NCBI GenBank assembly: GCA_035295125.1 | Contig: DATGJP010000078.1 | Coordinates: forward strand, 124,001-188,000 | Source: JAICMB01 sp035295125 | Lineage (GTDB): Bacteria > Acidobacteriota > Terriglobia > Bryobacterales > Bryobacteraceae | DNA: 64,000 bases | Reading direction: 5' to 3' | Shown: positions 9,334-18,017 of the stretch, piece after piece | Position numbering within the stretch: the first letter of the stretch is position 1 | Layout: every line of letters begins with the position of its first letter | Notes under the pieces: model-generated | Database searches by the model: none | What the model saw: only the letters and a program-made list of their open reading frames with translations | Told to the model about the DNA's origin: nothing | Made by a program: the position numbers and the translations under genes

Positions 9334-10110
9334 ATGGCCGATGTCGCTGTTCGTCTTACCAAGCTTCCCAGACCGCCCCAGTTTGCCACCATTGACGAAG
9401 AACGGCGCAACCGCAAGGAACGGCTCGCCGCGGCTTTTCGCCTGTTTGCGAAATTCGGCTTCGACGAGGGTGTCGCCGGTCACATCACCGCCCGCGACCC
9501 CGAGCTGACCGATCATTTCTGGGTCAATCCCTTCGGCATGCACTTCTCGCAGGTGCGCGTGTCGGATTTGTTGCTGGTGAACGATGAGGGCGAGGTAGTG
9601 CATGGCGATTATCCCGTCAACACCGCCGCGTTCGCGATTCATTCACAGGTGCACAAAGCGCGCCCCGACGTGATCGCCGCCGCGCACGCGCACTCCATGT
9701 ACGGCAAGAGCTGGTCGTCGCTGGGCCGCTTGCTCGATCCTCTGACGCAGGACGCCTGTGCGTTCTACGAAGATCATGGCCTGTTCGACGACTACACCGG
9801 CGTCGTGCTCGACACCACCGAGGGCGAGCGCATCGCGAAAGCGCTCGGTTCGTACAAGGCCGTTATTTTGCGCAATCACGGACTGCTCACCGTCGGACAA
9901 ACCGTCGACGAGGCGGCGTGGTGGTTTATTACGATGGACCGCACCTGCCAGGCGCAACTGCTGGCCGAGGCTGCGGGAACACCCATCAAAGTCGAGCAGG
10001 AAAACGCGATTCTCACACGCGGTCAAGTGGGAAGTACGCAAGCTGGCTGGTTTCAGTTCCAGCCGTTGTGGAACATGATCACGCGGGAGCAGCCGGACCT
10101 GTTCGAGTAG
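9334..10110 (+). CDS. Class II aldolase/adducin family protein
   Basis: A 258-residue cytosolic protein of the class II aldolase fold. The zinc-binding histidines are H118 and H120 (AAAHAHSMYG) and H182 (ILRNHGLLTVG). The N-terminal FDEGVAGHITARDP and VNPFGMHFSQV blocks fit the family, in which members cleave or epimerise short phosphorylated or free sugars, or decarboxylate. The substrate cannot be read from sequence; it lacks features that would mark it as fuculose- or ribulose-phosphate specific. A two-base gap separates it from the frameshifted AHSA1-type gene, suggesting a shared transcript. Confidence 0.9.
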   Translation: MADVAVRLTKLPRPPQFATIDEERRNRKERLAAAFRLFAKFGFDEGVAGHITARDPELTDHFWVNPFGMHFSQVRVSDLLLVNDEGEVVHGDYPVNTAAFAIHSQVHKARPDVIAAAHAHSMYGKSWSSLGRLLDPLTQDACAFYEDHGLFDDYTGVVLDTTEGERIAKALGSYKAVILRNHGLLTVGQTVDEAAWWFITMDRTCQAQLLAEAAGTPIKVEQENAILTRGQVGSTQAGWFQFQPLWNMITREQPDLFE

Positions 10111-10112
10111 CC

Positions 10113-10515
10113 ATGCCCTTCGCGCTGACCGTCGACCGCGAGATGGCCGCGTCTCCGGACGCCCTCTACCGCGCCTGGACGGAGCGGTTCGACCGTTGGT
10201 TCGCCGCCCCCGGCACGGCGGATGGTAGCTGAAGTCGGAATGCCGTTTTACTTCGAGACCCAATTCGAGAGCGCCCGCCATCCGCAGTACGGCCGTTTTT
10301 TGCGTCTTGAACCCGGCCAACTTGTCGAATTGACGTGGGTCACAGCCGGCACAAAGGGCGCGGAGACTGTCGTCACGGTCGAATTCGCGCCGCACAACAA
10401 CGGCACACAAATTCGCCTGACACACGCCGTTTTTCCGGACGAGGAATCGCGAGACCGGCACGAGGAGGCCTGGCGGCTTGTTCTGGCGCAACTCGATCAG
10501 CGAGTGCCCGGATAA
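10113..10515 (+). pseudogene. AHSA1/SRPBCC-family gene broken by a frameshift
   Basis: Two adjacent frames together make one AHSA1-like (START/Bet v1 fold) protein of about 134 residues. The first part runs from ATG 10113 through DALYRAWTERFDRWF and AAPGTADG to a TGA at 10230-10232. The second resumes at about 10222 (MVAEVGMPFYFET), continues through HPQYGRFLRLEPGQLVELTW, and ends at TAA 10515. One extra base (or two missing) near 10216-10222 explains the break. A sequencing or assembly error is as likely as a true inactivation. The end overlaps the convergent amidohydrolase gene by 19 bases. Confidence 0.75.
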
Positions 10516-11699
10516 GTGATGTTCTTGTAGACGCGCCCGCCCTTCATCACAAACACGACGCGCCGCACGGCGGTTATATCGTCGAGCGGATTGCCCTCCG
10601 TAGCCACCAGGTCGGCCTCCATTCCCTTGGCAATCGACCCAATCTTGTCGGCGAGTCCGAGCGAAGCCGCGGCCATCGACGTTGCGCTCACCATCGCGTC
10701 CATCGGCTTGTCACCGGCATCTTTCACGCGGTAGATGAACTCCTCGGCGTTACGCCCGTGCGCGCCGGCTACCGCATCGGTCCCAAACACCACCTTCACA
10801 TGCCGCGCCCGGGCCCGCTTCAAAATATCGGCCGTCGGCGCCAGGGCCTTTTCGAGCGACTCAAAGGATTGCGGCGTGAACGTCGGGAAACCGCTGCGAT
10901 TATCGAGATAGTTGTGGATGACCAGGAAATTGGGATCGAAGTAAGTGCCTCGCTTCACCATTAAGTCGAGATCTTCGTCGTCGATGTAGCTGCCGTGCTC
11001 GATGGAGGTGCAACCCGCCAGGATGGCCGCTTTGGCCCCGGCCGCGCCTATGGCGTGCACCAGGCTTCGCATTCCCTGGTCGTTCGCCTCGCCGCATGTT
11101 GCCTGGATTTGAGCGTCCGTCATGGTCTGGCCGCCGCCGGCTCCCATACCGCTGGTCGCAAAAAGCTTAATCAGGTCCGCCCCGTCCTTTTTCGTCTGGC
11201 GGACCAGTTCGCGCAGCTTATCGGGCTCACCGCTTTGATTCGTGATCTGCCGGACCGAGGTCAGGATTCGCGGCCCGGGGAGCGTGCCTTCGTTGATGCG
11301 ATCGCGCACCGGAACGTCCGTGCGAGAGCCCACGCACTGCACCGTTGTGAATCCGCCGAGCAGCGTGACCCAGGCATTTTCGGCCTCGTACAAGACGGTT
11401 TCTTCGGGCTTCTCGTTATTGCGATTGGCGAGCTTGTGTTCGCGGTCGAAATGCCAGTCGAGGTGCACGTGGGTGTCGATCCACCCCGGCATGATCGTCA
11501 GCTTCCGAAGATCGTACGTGGCCGAACCCTTCGCGGGCCGCACGTCCTGAATCTTAGAACCCGAGATCACGATGTCCTGGTTGCGCGCGACATTCCCCTT
11601 GCCATCGATCAGGGTGCCCACACGCACCACAATGTTCCCGGAATCCTGAGCCGCAAGCGTGCACACTGCCGCGCAAGCGACCACAAGCGTTTTCAACAT
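10497..11699 (-). CDS. Secreted metal-dependent amidohydrolase
   Basis: A 400-residue amidohydrolase-superfamily enzyme with a signal peptide (residues 1-17, LVVACAAVCTLAA). Metal ligands are H77 and H79 (DTHVHLDW), the bridging Lys K178 (DLIKLFATSG), H215 (LVHAIG), H235 (SIEHGSYID) and D308 (VFGTDAVAG). This pattern matches the imidazolonepropionase/Xaa-Pro dipeptidase-like group often found as exported enzymes in Acidobacteria. Substrate is unknown, with dipeptides or cyclic amides possible. It diverges from the M13 peptidase gene across a repeat-rich spacer. Confidence 0.9.
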   Translation of the reverse strand: MLKTLVVACAAVCTLAAQDSGNIVVRVGTLIDGKGNVARNQDIVISGSKIQDVRPAKGSATYDLRKLTIMPGWIDTHVHLDWHFDREHKLANRNNEKPEETVLYEAENAWVTLLGGFTTVQCVGSRTDVPVRDRINEGTLPGPRILTSVRQITNQSGEPDKLRELVRQTKKDGADLIKLFATSGMGAGGGQTMTDAQIQATCGEANDQGMRSLVHAIGAAGAKAAILAGCTSIEHGSYIDDEDLDLMVKRGTYFDPNFLVIHNYLDNRSGFPTFTPQSFESLEKALAPTADILKRARARHVKVVFGTDAVAGAHGRNAEEFIYRVKDAGDKPMDAMVSATSMAAASLGLADKIGSIAKGMEADLVATEGNPLDDITAVRRVVFVMKGGRVYKNITYPGTR

Positions 11700-11712
11700 C
11701 CCTCCATGCTAC

Positions 11713-11761
11713 TGTAATGCAGGTTGGCCGCAAGGCAACCTGCGGCCGGCTGTCAGCCGGC
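11713..11761 (+). repeat. TGTRATGCAGG module with two hairpins
   Basis: TGTAATGCAGGTTG opens the element. GCAGGTTG at 11719-11726 pairs with CAACCTGC at 11736-11743, and GCCGGCTG pairs with CAGCCGGC across one base at 11745-11761. The same opening sequence and a similar first hairpin occur at 50737-50752. It lies between divergent promoters of a secreted amidohydrolase and an M13 peptidase. Confidence 0.7.
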
Positions 11762-11881
11762 AATGTCACTCAGTTTTGGGATGGAGCAGACTGTGGAAGG
11801 GTGGAGCAGGCGGTTGTGTCTGCTTTTTTACCTCCGGGAGAATTGCTCGGAGTTGCTTTGCGGCGCGTCGACGGTTCGAAA

Positions 11882-11900
11882 GGCAGGCGAAACCGCCTGC
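11882..11900 (+). repeat. CAGGCGAAACCGCCTG palindromic module
   Basis: GGCAGGCGAAACCGCCTGC is a near-perfect palindrome. Close relatives occur at 50804-50819, 54081-54104, 54133-54157 and 57725-57738, all between genes. This copy ends 38 bases before the M13 peptidase start and so lies in its leader region. Confidence 0.65.
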
Positions 11901-11938
11901 GTCACCCTTCCAAATCCTGCCGCAATACGAAACTTCAA

Positions 11939-13993
11939 ATGCGCAAATCCATAGCAATCCTCTTTGTAGCAAGCCTTTTTCTGTGTGCCGCTTTCGCACA
12001 AAAACCAGGCGAAGGACCGCTGACCGCCCTTCCTTACACACCCAGTCTCGACCTCGCCGCGATAGACAAATCCGTCGACCCTTGTGTCGATTTCTTCCAC
12101 TATTCCTGCGGCGCCTGGATCAAAGACAATCCGATTCCCCCTGATCAGGCTTCCTGGGACGTCTACGCCAAGCTGACGCACGAGAACCAGCGTTTCCTGT
12201 GGGGCATTTTGGAACAGGCCGCCAAGCCGACCCCTGGTCGCGACAAGGTGACGCAGGAAATCGGCGATTTCTTCAACGCGTGCATGGACGAAACCACGAT
12301 TGAGAAGCTGGGTGCCGAGCCGCTTCGTCCAACGCTGGCAGAGATTGCCGCTATGAAGTCGGTGAAGGACCTCTCCCCATACCTTGCGCGGGAACACCTG
12401 CGCGCGGGAGACAGCAGTCCCCTGTTCGGGTTCGGATCGAACGAGGATTTCTCGGACTCGAGCCGCGTGATTGCGTTTGCATTTGGCGCCGGACTGGGTC
12501 TGCCCGATCGTGACTATTACGTCAAAACCGACGCCAAGTCGGTCGAGACACGCGCGAAATACATCGATCACATGCAGAAGGTGTTCGGACTGATCGGGGA
12601 CGATCCGAAGGCGGCAGCCGAAGAGGCGAAAGCTGTGATGGCCATCGAAACCGCCCTCGCGAAGGCGTCTCTCACGCGGGTTGAGAAGCGCGACCCTTAC
12701 AAACTGTTCCACAGAATGCCGCGCGCGCAGTTAAAAGTGCTCATGCCGTCTTTCGACTGGACCAGTTATTTCGAAATCCAGGCGGTGCCCTCCGCCGGAG
12801 GCGACATCAACGTGACCGAGCCGGACTTCTTCAAGGAGCTGGAGCAGTTGCTCAAGACGCAGCCGCTGGCCAACTGGAAGAGCTACCTGCGCTGGCATGC
12901 CGCCCACTCCGCCGCCCCGTACCTTTCTTCGCCCTTCGTGCAGGCGAATTTCGAGTTTTACAGCAAATATCTTCGCGGGCTGGCCGAACTTCCTCCGCGC
13001 TGGCGCCGCTGCGTTCAATATGTAGATCGCGACCTGGGCGAGGCACTGGGGCAGGTGTTCGTTGCCAAGACGTTCGGCCCCGACGCGAAGAAAAGCGCCC
13101 TGGCGATGACCGGCCAGATCGAAGCTGCTATGCAAAGGGATTTGAAAGATCTGCCGTGGATGAGCCCGGCGACCAAGAAGCTGGCGCTCGAGAAACTGCA
13201 TGGGATCGTCAACAAGATCGGCTATCCGGACCGCTGGCGCGATTACAGTTCCGTTGAACTTCGGCGCGACGATTTCCTGGGCAACGTGACGCGCGCCACG
13301 GTTTTCGAATCGAAGCGCCAGATTGCCAAGATCGGCAAGCCGGTCGACCGCGGCGAGTGGCAGATGACGCCGCCGACCGTGAACGCCTACTACGACCCTC
13401 AGATGAACGACATCAATTTCCCGGCCGGCGTGTTGCAGCCGCCCCTGTTCGATCCCAAGATGGACGATGCGCCAAATTACGGCGATACCGGGGCAACCAT
13501 CGGCCACGAACTCACCCACGGCTTCGACGACGAGGGGCGCCAGTTCGACGCCAACGGCAATCTCAAGGATTGGTGGACGTCCGACGACGCTAAGAAATTC
13601 GAGGCGCGCGCCCAATGCATAGTGGATCAGTACGCTCAGTACACGGTCGTCGACGACATCAAAATCAACAGCAAGCTGACGCTGGGGGAAGATATAGCCG
13701 ATTTGGGCGGGACACTGCTTGCATACATGGCCTGGAAGGAAGCGGACAAGGCCATGGACTTGAAACCGGCTGACGGTCTCACTCCCGACCAGCGCTTTTT
13801 CGTCGGCATGGCGCAATGGGCTTGCGGCGACGAACGGCCTGAATCGAAGCGGGTACACGCCATCACCGACCCCCATTCGCCCCTGCAATACCGGATCAAC
13901 GGCGTCGTTTCGAACATGCCGGAATTCCAACAGGCATTTTCGTGCAAAGTGGGGCAGCCGATGGTGCGTGCGAACGCCTGTCGGGTCTGGTAA
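11939..13993 (+). CDS. M13-family metallopeptidase (neprilysin/PepO-like), secreted
   Basis: A 684-residue zinc endopeptidase. Residues 1-20 are a signal peptide (IAILFVASLFLCAAFA). The N-terminal M13 domain includes DPCVDFFHYSCGAW. The catalytic domain has NAYYDPQMNDINFPAG, zinc motif H523-E524-L-T-H527 with GFDDEGRQFD after it, and the third ligand E584 in GEDIADLGG with D588. The chain ends in CRVW, the usual M13 C-terminal motif, so the protein is complete. The open frame extends upstream to 11717 across repeats; ATG 11939 is chosen because it gives the signal peptide. It would degrade oligopeptides outside the cytoplasm. Confidence 0.95.
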   Translation: MRKSIAILFVASLFLCAAFAQKPGEGPLTALPYTPSLDLAAIDKSVDPCVDFFHYSCGAWIKDNPIPPDQASWDVYAKLTHENQRFLWGILEQAAKPTPGRDKVTQEIGDFFNACMDETTIEKLGAEPLRPTLAEIAAMKSVKDLSPYLAREHLRAGDSSPLFGFGSNEDFSDSSRVIAFAFGAGLGLPDRDYYVKTDAKSVETRAKYIDHMQKVFGLIGDDPKAAAEEAKAVMAIETALAKASLTRVEKRDPYKLFHRMPRAQLKVLMPSFDWTSYFEIQAVPSAGGDINVTEPDFFKELEQLLKTQPLANWKSYLRWHAAHSAAPYLSSPFVQANFEFYSKYLRGLAELPPRWRRCVQYVDRDLGEALGQVFVAKTFGPDAKKSALAMTGQIEAAMQRDLKDLPWMSPATKKLALEKLHGIVNKIGYPDRWRDYSSVELRRDDFLGNVTRATVFESKRQIAKIGKPVDRGEWQMTPPTVNAYYDPQMNDINFPAGVLQPPLFDPKMDDAPNYGDTGATIGHELTHGFDDEGRQFDANGNLKDWWTSDDAKKFEARAQCIVDQYAQYTVVDDIKINSKLTLGEDIADLGGTLLAYMAWKEADKAMDLKPADGLTPDQRFFVGMAQWACGDERPESKRVHAITDPHSPLQYRINGVVSNMPEFQQAFSCKVGQPMVRANACRVW

Positions 13994-14073
13994 TAGCCCA
14001 AGCGGCTAAGGGTCCTAGTACCAGGGAGGAATTGTCGACCCGCGGGGAATAGGAAATGCTATGAGTACCCGCC

Positions 14074-15312
14074 ATGTCGGTATCGAAAGAACGTATTCCC
14101 GCGCTCTATGGTCTCCGGGCCATTTCGATCCTCATGGTCGTGTTTGGCCATCTGTGTGGAACTGCTGGATTCATTAGCACGATCGGTAAGCAGGACCTCG
14201 GGCATCTCGGCGTCCGGGTATTTTTCGTTATCTCTGGATACCTGATTACAAAACAGCTTATTGATAAATTCCAGGCAAGCGGAGACGTGTCGTTGAAGGA
14301 GTTCTACTTGCAACGCTCGTTCCGAATACTGCCAGCCTGTTATCTCCTTATCGCCGCATTGGGCCTCGCGAGCATACTGCATTGGATTCATTTGCCATGG
14401 TTTGATTTGGCCGCCGCGGCCACCTATTTGGCCAATTTCGATTTTCCGCGGTCCTGGTATGTTGGGCACCTATGGTCGCTAGCGGTGGAAGAGCAGTTCT
14501 ATCTCGTGTGGCCGATGTTGTTCCTGTTAATCGCCAGACGGGGCTGGCTCCGGATAACTTCGTGGTGGTGGTTCGGATTGGCAGGCCTGGTTTTGGCGAT
14601 TCCTCCAGTTTTGCGTCTCGTCATCCTGCACAAAGTGCCATTGCTCGAGCCAGGAATCGGCACGATGTTGCCCACGGTTGCCGATGCACTTGGGATTGGT
14701 TGCATACTGGCAATGGCCCAGGAATGGCTGGAACAAGTGGCCTGGTATCGGCGCACAGTCGACTCGGCTTGGTCTGTAATATGGCCGGTTGCAGCGGTTG
14801 CCGCGCTGATCTACCCCTACTGGACGTCGCTAGATATAACCGTTCTGGAGGCCGCGCAGAACATACTGATTGCTTTTTTCATACATCACTGCGTCCGGGC
14901 GCGGCACAAGCTTCTCGATTGGAAGCCGATGGTATGGGGCGGCGAAATCAGCTACTCGCTCTATCTTTGGCAACAACCGTTTCTGAATCGTGAGGTGCAC
15001 AGCGTCTTCACCGCATTTCCGTGGAACATCATGATTGCGCTTGCAATCGCTTGTCTGTCTTTCTACCTTGTTGAGGAACCCTGCCGAGCGCTGTGGCGGT
15101 GCATTCTGAAAAAGACACCGTGGACCGCGGCGTTACTTTGGTCTCGCTCGATCAATTTGGTGAATACCTACCTTGCGCGAACACGAAGGGCATGGTCATG
15201 GCTCCGAGATGGCGGTTTATCAATCCGCCGCAGGATTCCATCCTGCATCACATCGGAAGCGGCGGAGCCCGAGAAAGTTCTGGCCCTGTCTAGCGTCCGC
15301 GAACCAGAGTAA
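14074..15312 (+). CDS. Acyltransferase 3 family membrane protein (OafA/YrhL-like)
   Basis: A 412-residue integral membrane acyltransferase, the family that O-acetylates surface polysaccharides or peptidoglycan. It starts with PALYGLRAISILMVVFGHL, where the His near residue 27 is the conserved catalytic one, followed by VRVFFVISGYLITK, the LWSLAVEEQFYLVWP block and about ten membrane helices. ISYSLYLWQQPF marks the last conserved segment. After residue about 355 the tail is basic and unconserved. Its end is encoded across a dispersed repeat copy (15231-15252), so the natural stop may have been lost. It is not next to a polysaccharide cluster, so the acceptor is unknown. Confidence 0.9.
   Translation: MSVSKERIPALYGLRAISILMVVFGHLCGTAGFISTIGKQDLGHLGVRVFFVISGYLITKQLIDKFQASGDVSLKEFYLQRSFRILPACYLLIAALGLASILHWIHLPWFDLAAAATYLANFDFPRSWYVGHLWSLAVEEQFYLVWPMLFLLIARRGWLRITSWWWFGLAGLVLAIPPVLRLVILHKVPLLEPGIGTMLPTVADALGIGCILAMAQEWLEQVAWYRRTVDSAWSVIWPVAAVAALIYPYWTSLDITVLEAAQNILIAFFIHHCVRARHKLLDWKPMVWGGEISYSLYLWQQPFLNREVHSVFTAFPWNIMIALAIACLSFYLVEEPCRALWRCILKKTPWTAALLWSRSINLVNTYLARTRRAWSWLRDGGLSIRRRIPSCITSEAAEPEKVLALSSVREPE
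15231..15252 (-). repeat. TGTGATGCAGGATGG module inside a coding 3' end
   Basis: Read on the minus strand, TGTGATGCAGGATGG at 15252-15238 matches the modules at 2981 and 5977. An AATCCTGCGGCGG continuation resembles the second arm of the 5975 element. The copy lies within the last 30 codons of the acyltransferase reading frame. Confidence 0.65.
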
Positions 15313-16012
15313 ACTCGGCCCGGCAGCCACGATCAACCCAAATTCCGCGCCGGTCCCATCCCCAGGTTTCTCCCTGCCGGCACGGCGATCCGCTGATTTG
15401 TCGCACCATCTGCACGTCGCGCCCGCGCGTATCCGCATCGCAATACACACGCTCGCCATGGTTTGACGAACACGTGATTGTCGCGCCTCTATCGCGGTCA
15501 ACGTCGCGATCCCAGTCATAGCGCCGTCCCCCATTGATTCTGCGCAGCATGAAGCGCTGATTCGAGTCTCCGTTGAGGTCGTACACCTGCACGTGAACCC
15601 CGTCGCGGTTCGATCCGTCCGGAATATCCAACGTCCTTCCAAATCGCGACACGATTAACGCGTTTCCATCCTTGCCGCGGTCCAGCCGCCACTGCTGGCT
15701 ATCATTGCCATTGAACGGCACGCCTCGAACCTGCATGCTGTTCCCCGCATCCCCGGCGTCCAGCGCGAATCCGTTCATGGCGTTTCGAATGTAAAAGAAT
15801 CCGTTCCCCGCCGGACGGAACTCCCAAGCCTGGTTGTCGGTACCGCGAGAAGAGAACTGAATGACGGTGGTCTGGTCGTTGCGGTCAAGGTCGATCACCT
15901 TGCCCGATTTGAGATTCGTGATTTCGTATCGTCCAGGGCCGTCGAAACCGCCCTGCGCCCACAGCGAGCACCCAAGCATCGCGCAGGCAAATCCCGTTAC
16001 AAGTCTGTCCAT
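15290..16012 (-). CDS. Secreted ricin-type lectin domain plus DUF3011 protein
   Basis: A 240-residue exported protein. Residues 1-20 are a signal peptide (LVTGFACAMLGCSLWAQ). Residues about 25-160 form a ricin B-type beta-trefoil with repeated Q-x-W/F signatures (NQAWEF, SQQWRLD, NQRFMLRR). Residues about 175-235 are a DUF3011-like domain with paired cysteines (TCSSNHGERVYC, SPCRQGETWGWD, WVDRGCRAEF). It probably binds carbohydrate outside the cell; no catalytic domain is present. The start at 16012 is preferred; an in-frame ATG at 16036 would overlap the divergent S9 peptidase start. The 22-base gap to that gene is very short for two promoters. Confidence 0.88.
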   Translation of the reverse strand: MDRLVTGFACAMLGCSLWAQGGFDGPGRYEITNLKSGKVIDLDRNDQTTVIQFSSRGTDNQAWEFRPAGNGFFYIRNAMNGFALDAGDAGNSMQVRGVPFNGNDSQQWRLDRGKDGNALIVSRFGRTLDIPDGSNRDGVHVQVYDLNGDSNQRFMLRRINGGRRYDWDRDVDRDRGATITCSSNHGERVYCDADTRGRDVQMVRQISGSPCRQGETWGWDRRGIWVDRGCRAEFTLVRGR

Positions 16013-16034
16013 GTACTGTACAATAGCGAATCGC

Positions 16035-18005
16035 ATGCTTCGAATCCTGTTCGCATTCATCCTCCTCACCCAGCTTCTGGGCGCCGCACCGCACACCGTT
16101 ACGGCTGCCGATACTGTCGCTGTCAAAACCATCGGCGAGGTGGCGCCGTCGCCCGATGGCAAGACCATCCTGTTCTCCGTCGCCGCGGTCGATCTTCCCG
16201 AGAACAAAACGAAGTCGCAGCTCATGCGTATCCCGGCCACCGGCGGCGACCCCCAGGTCATTCGGGGTGCTCTCGAAGGGGCGTCCACCGTTCGATGGTC
16301 GCCCGATGGTAGCCACATCGCATTCATCGCCTCTCAGGGGAAGACGCAAGGGATTTATACTCTTGACCTGGCGTCCGGCAAGCTCACCCGAGTCTGCGAT
16401 TACAAGCGGACCAACAGCTTCCTGACGAAAGCCGGAAACATGCTGTCGTGGTCGCCCGACGGCAAGCAGATTGCATTCGCCGGCACCACCGAGCCGGAGC
16501 CCCCCGTGCAAGATCCGCTGGTCGTCACGCGAATCTTATACAAGACCCGCACATCGTTCTCCGATAACCGCCGGACGCACGTGTTCGTGGTTCCCTCTGC
16601 CGGTGGTGAACCCCGGCTGCTGACGGCCGGCATTCACGACGAGCACTCGATCGACTGGGGTGGCGATGGACGCGAGATCATCTTCCTCTCGAACCATGAA
16701 CCGGACCCCGATGCCCACCTGAATTACGATATCTTCGCCGTGAACCCGCAAACGGGCGCCGTTCGCCAGGTCACCCGCACGCCCGGCGTCGAAATGGACC
16801 CCAGCATATCGCCGGACAGTCACTGGATCGCCTACACGGCCACCAAGCGCAACATCACGACCATTGACAGCGTGTCGGAAGACGCTCATGCCTGGGTAAT
16901 TCCCATTTCCGGCGGAGCCGCCAGGGAGGTGAACGCGAAACTCGATCGCCGAACCTCCAGCATTACGTGGTCGCCCGACAGCAAGCGCGTTTTGTACACC
17001 GTGGCCGACCACGGCAACGGGCTCATCTGCACCACTTACCTGTCGACCGACGAGACTTCCTGCGGCATCGGTAAGGGGGCGCAGGCCGGTGCGCCCGCGG
17101 TCGCACGCGACGGCTCCATCGCGTTTACGATGAGCACGTCGAGCATGCCCGCCGAATTGTTCCGTGTCGAAGAAGACGGCCGCGAGCCGAAACAACTGAC
17201 GCACATCAACTCCGACCTCATCGCGTCGTGGCAGCTTTCGAAGCCCGAAGAAGTGACCTTCCGCAGCTTCGACGGGACGCCGGTCCAGGGCTGGTTCTAT
17301 CCCGCCCTCAATACCTCCGGCCGCACGCCGATGATCCTGACTATCCACGGCGGGCCCCACGGACAGTTTGGCGCTGCATTCAACGCCGCGGCACAATTTT
17401 ACGCCGGACGTGGCTATGCCGTTCTTGCCATCAATCCGCGCGGAAGCTCCGGCTATGGTCAGAGATTCTCGGATGGCTCCGTGGACAACTGGGGCGGGGG
17501 AGACTACAAGGACCTGATGGCCGGGGTCGATTACGTGCTCCAAAAGCACTCCGAAATCGATCCCGCGAAGCTTTTCGTCACCGGCGGCAGCTATGGCGGC
17601 TTCATGACCAATTGGGTGATCACGCAAACCACTCGCTTCAAGGCCGCGGTATCGGTGGCCAGCGTCTCGGACATGATCAGCTTTTACGCCACGTCAATGT
17701 ACCAGGACCTGGTTCACGCGGAATTCAGCGGCTATCCCTGGGAAGGCGACAACTACGCGCTGCTCTGGAAATGGTCGCCCCTGGCGCACATCAAGAACGC
17801 GACCACTCCGACGATGTTCCTGCACGGAGAGAACGACAACGACGTGCACATTACGCAGGCGGAGCAGATGTATACGGCGCTCCGCGAGCGCGGCATTGAA
17901 GCGGAACTTGTCCGCTATCCTCGCGAAGGCCACGGCTTCCGCGAGCCGAAACACCGCGTGGATGCGGCGACCCGCACCGTGGAGTGGTTCGACCGTTTCC
18001 GCTGA
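16035..18005 (+). CDS. S9-family peptidase (acylaminoacyl-peptidase/DPP-like), secreted
   Basis: A 656-residue serine peptidase. Residues 1-18 are a signal peptide. Residues about 30-385 form a beta-propeller with PD40/TolB-like repeats (SPDGKTILFS, WSPDGSHIAF, WSPDGKQIAF). The alpha/beta hydrolase domain follows with nucleophile S519 (TGGSYGGFMTNW), D601 (GENDND) and H633 (REGHGF). Members of this family remove dipeptides or acylated residues from oligopeptides. Start ATG 16035 is supported by the signal peptide. It faces a second, distinct S9 peptidase, and the two genes converge with a 12-base gap. Confidence 0.95.
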   Translation: MLRILFAFILLTQLLGAAPHTVTAADTVAVKTIGEVAPSPDGKTILFSVAAVDLPENKTKSQLMRIPATGGDPQVIRGALEGASTVRWSPDGSHIAFIASQGKTQGIYTLDLASGKLTRVCDYKRTNSFLTKAGNMLSWSPDGKQIAFAGTTEPEPPVQDPLVVTRILYKTRTSFSDNRRTHVFVVPSAGGEPRLLTAGIHDEHSIDWGGDGREIIFLSNHEPDPDAHLNYDIFAVNPQTGAVRQVTRTPGVEMDPSISPDSHWIAYTATKRNITTIDSVSEDAHAWVIPISGGAAREVNAKLDRRTSSITWSPDSKRVLYTVADHGNGLICTTYLSTDETSCGIGKGAQAGAPAVARDGSIAFTMSTSSMPAELFRVEEDGREPKQLTHINSDLIASWQLSKPEEVTFRSFDGTPVQGWFYPALNTSGRTPMILTIHGGPHGQFGAAFNAAAQFYAGRGYAVLAINPRGSSGYGQRFSDGSVDNWGGGDYKDLMAGVDYVLQKHSEIDPAKLFVTGGSYGGFMTNWVITQTTRFKAAVSVASVSDMISFYATSMYQDLVHAEFSGYPWEGDNYALLWKWSPLAHIKNATTPTMFLHGENDNDVHITQAEQMYTALRERGIEAELVRYPREGHGFREPKHRVDAATRTVEWFDRFR

Positions 18006-18017
18006 GCGAACGACCGC

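Noticed and set aside
12731..13930. Minus-strand open frame of 399 codons
   Set aside because: It is antisense to the M13 peptidase catalytic domain, which carries clear zinc motifs; no family resemblance was seen.
14014..14024. TCCTAGTACCAG shared with 52007-52018
   Set aside because: A 12-base match between two spacers is expected many times by chance in 64 kb, and no flanking similarity was seen.
16013..16327. Upstream extension of the lectin/DUF3011 frame
   Set aside because: It lies antisense to the S9 peptidase start and removes the signal peptide from the N-terminus.
16536..17627. Minus-strand open frame of 363 codons
   Set aside because: It is a shadow of the S9 peptidase gene on the plus strand.
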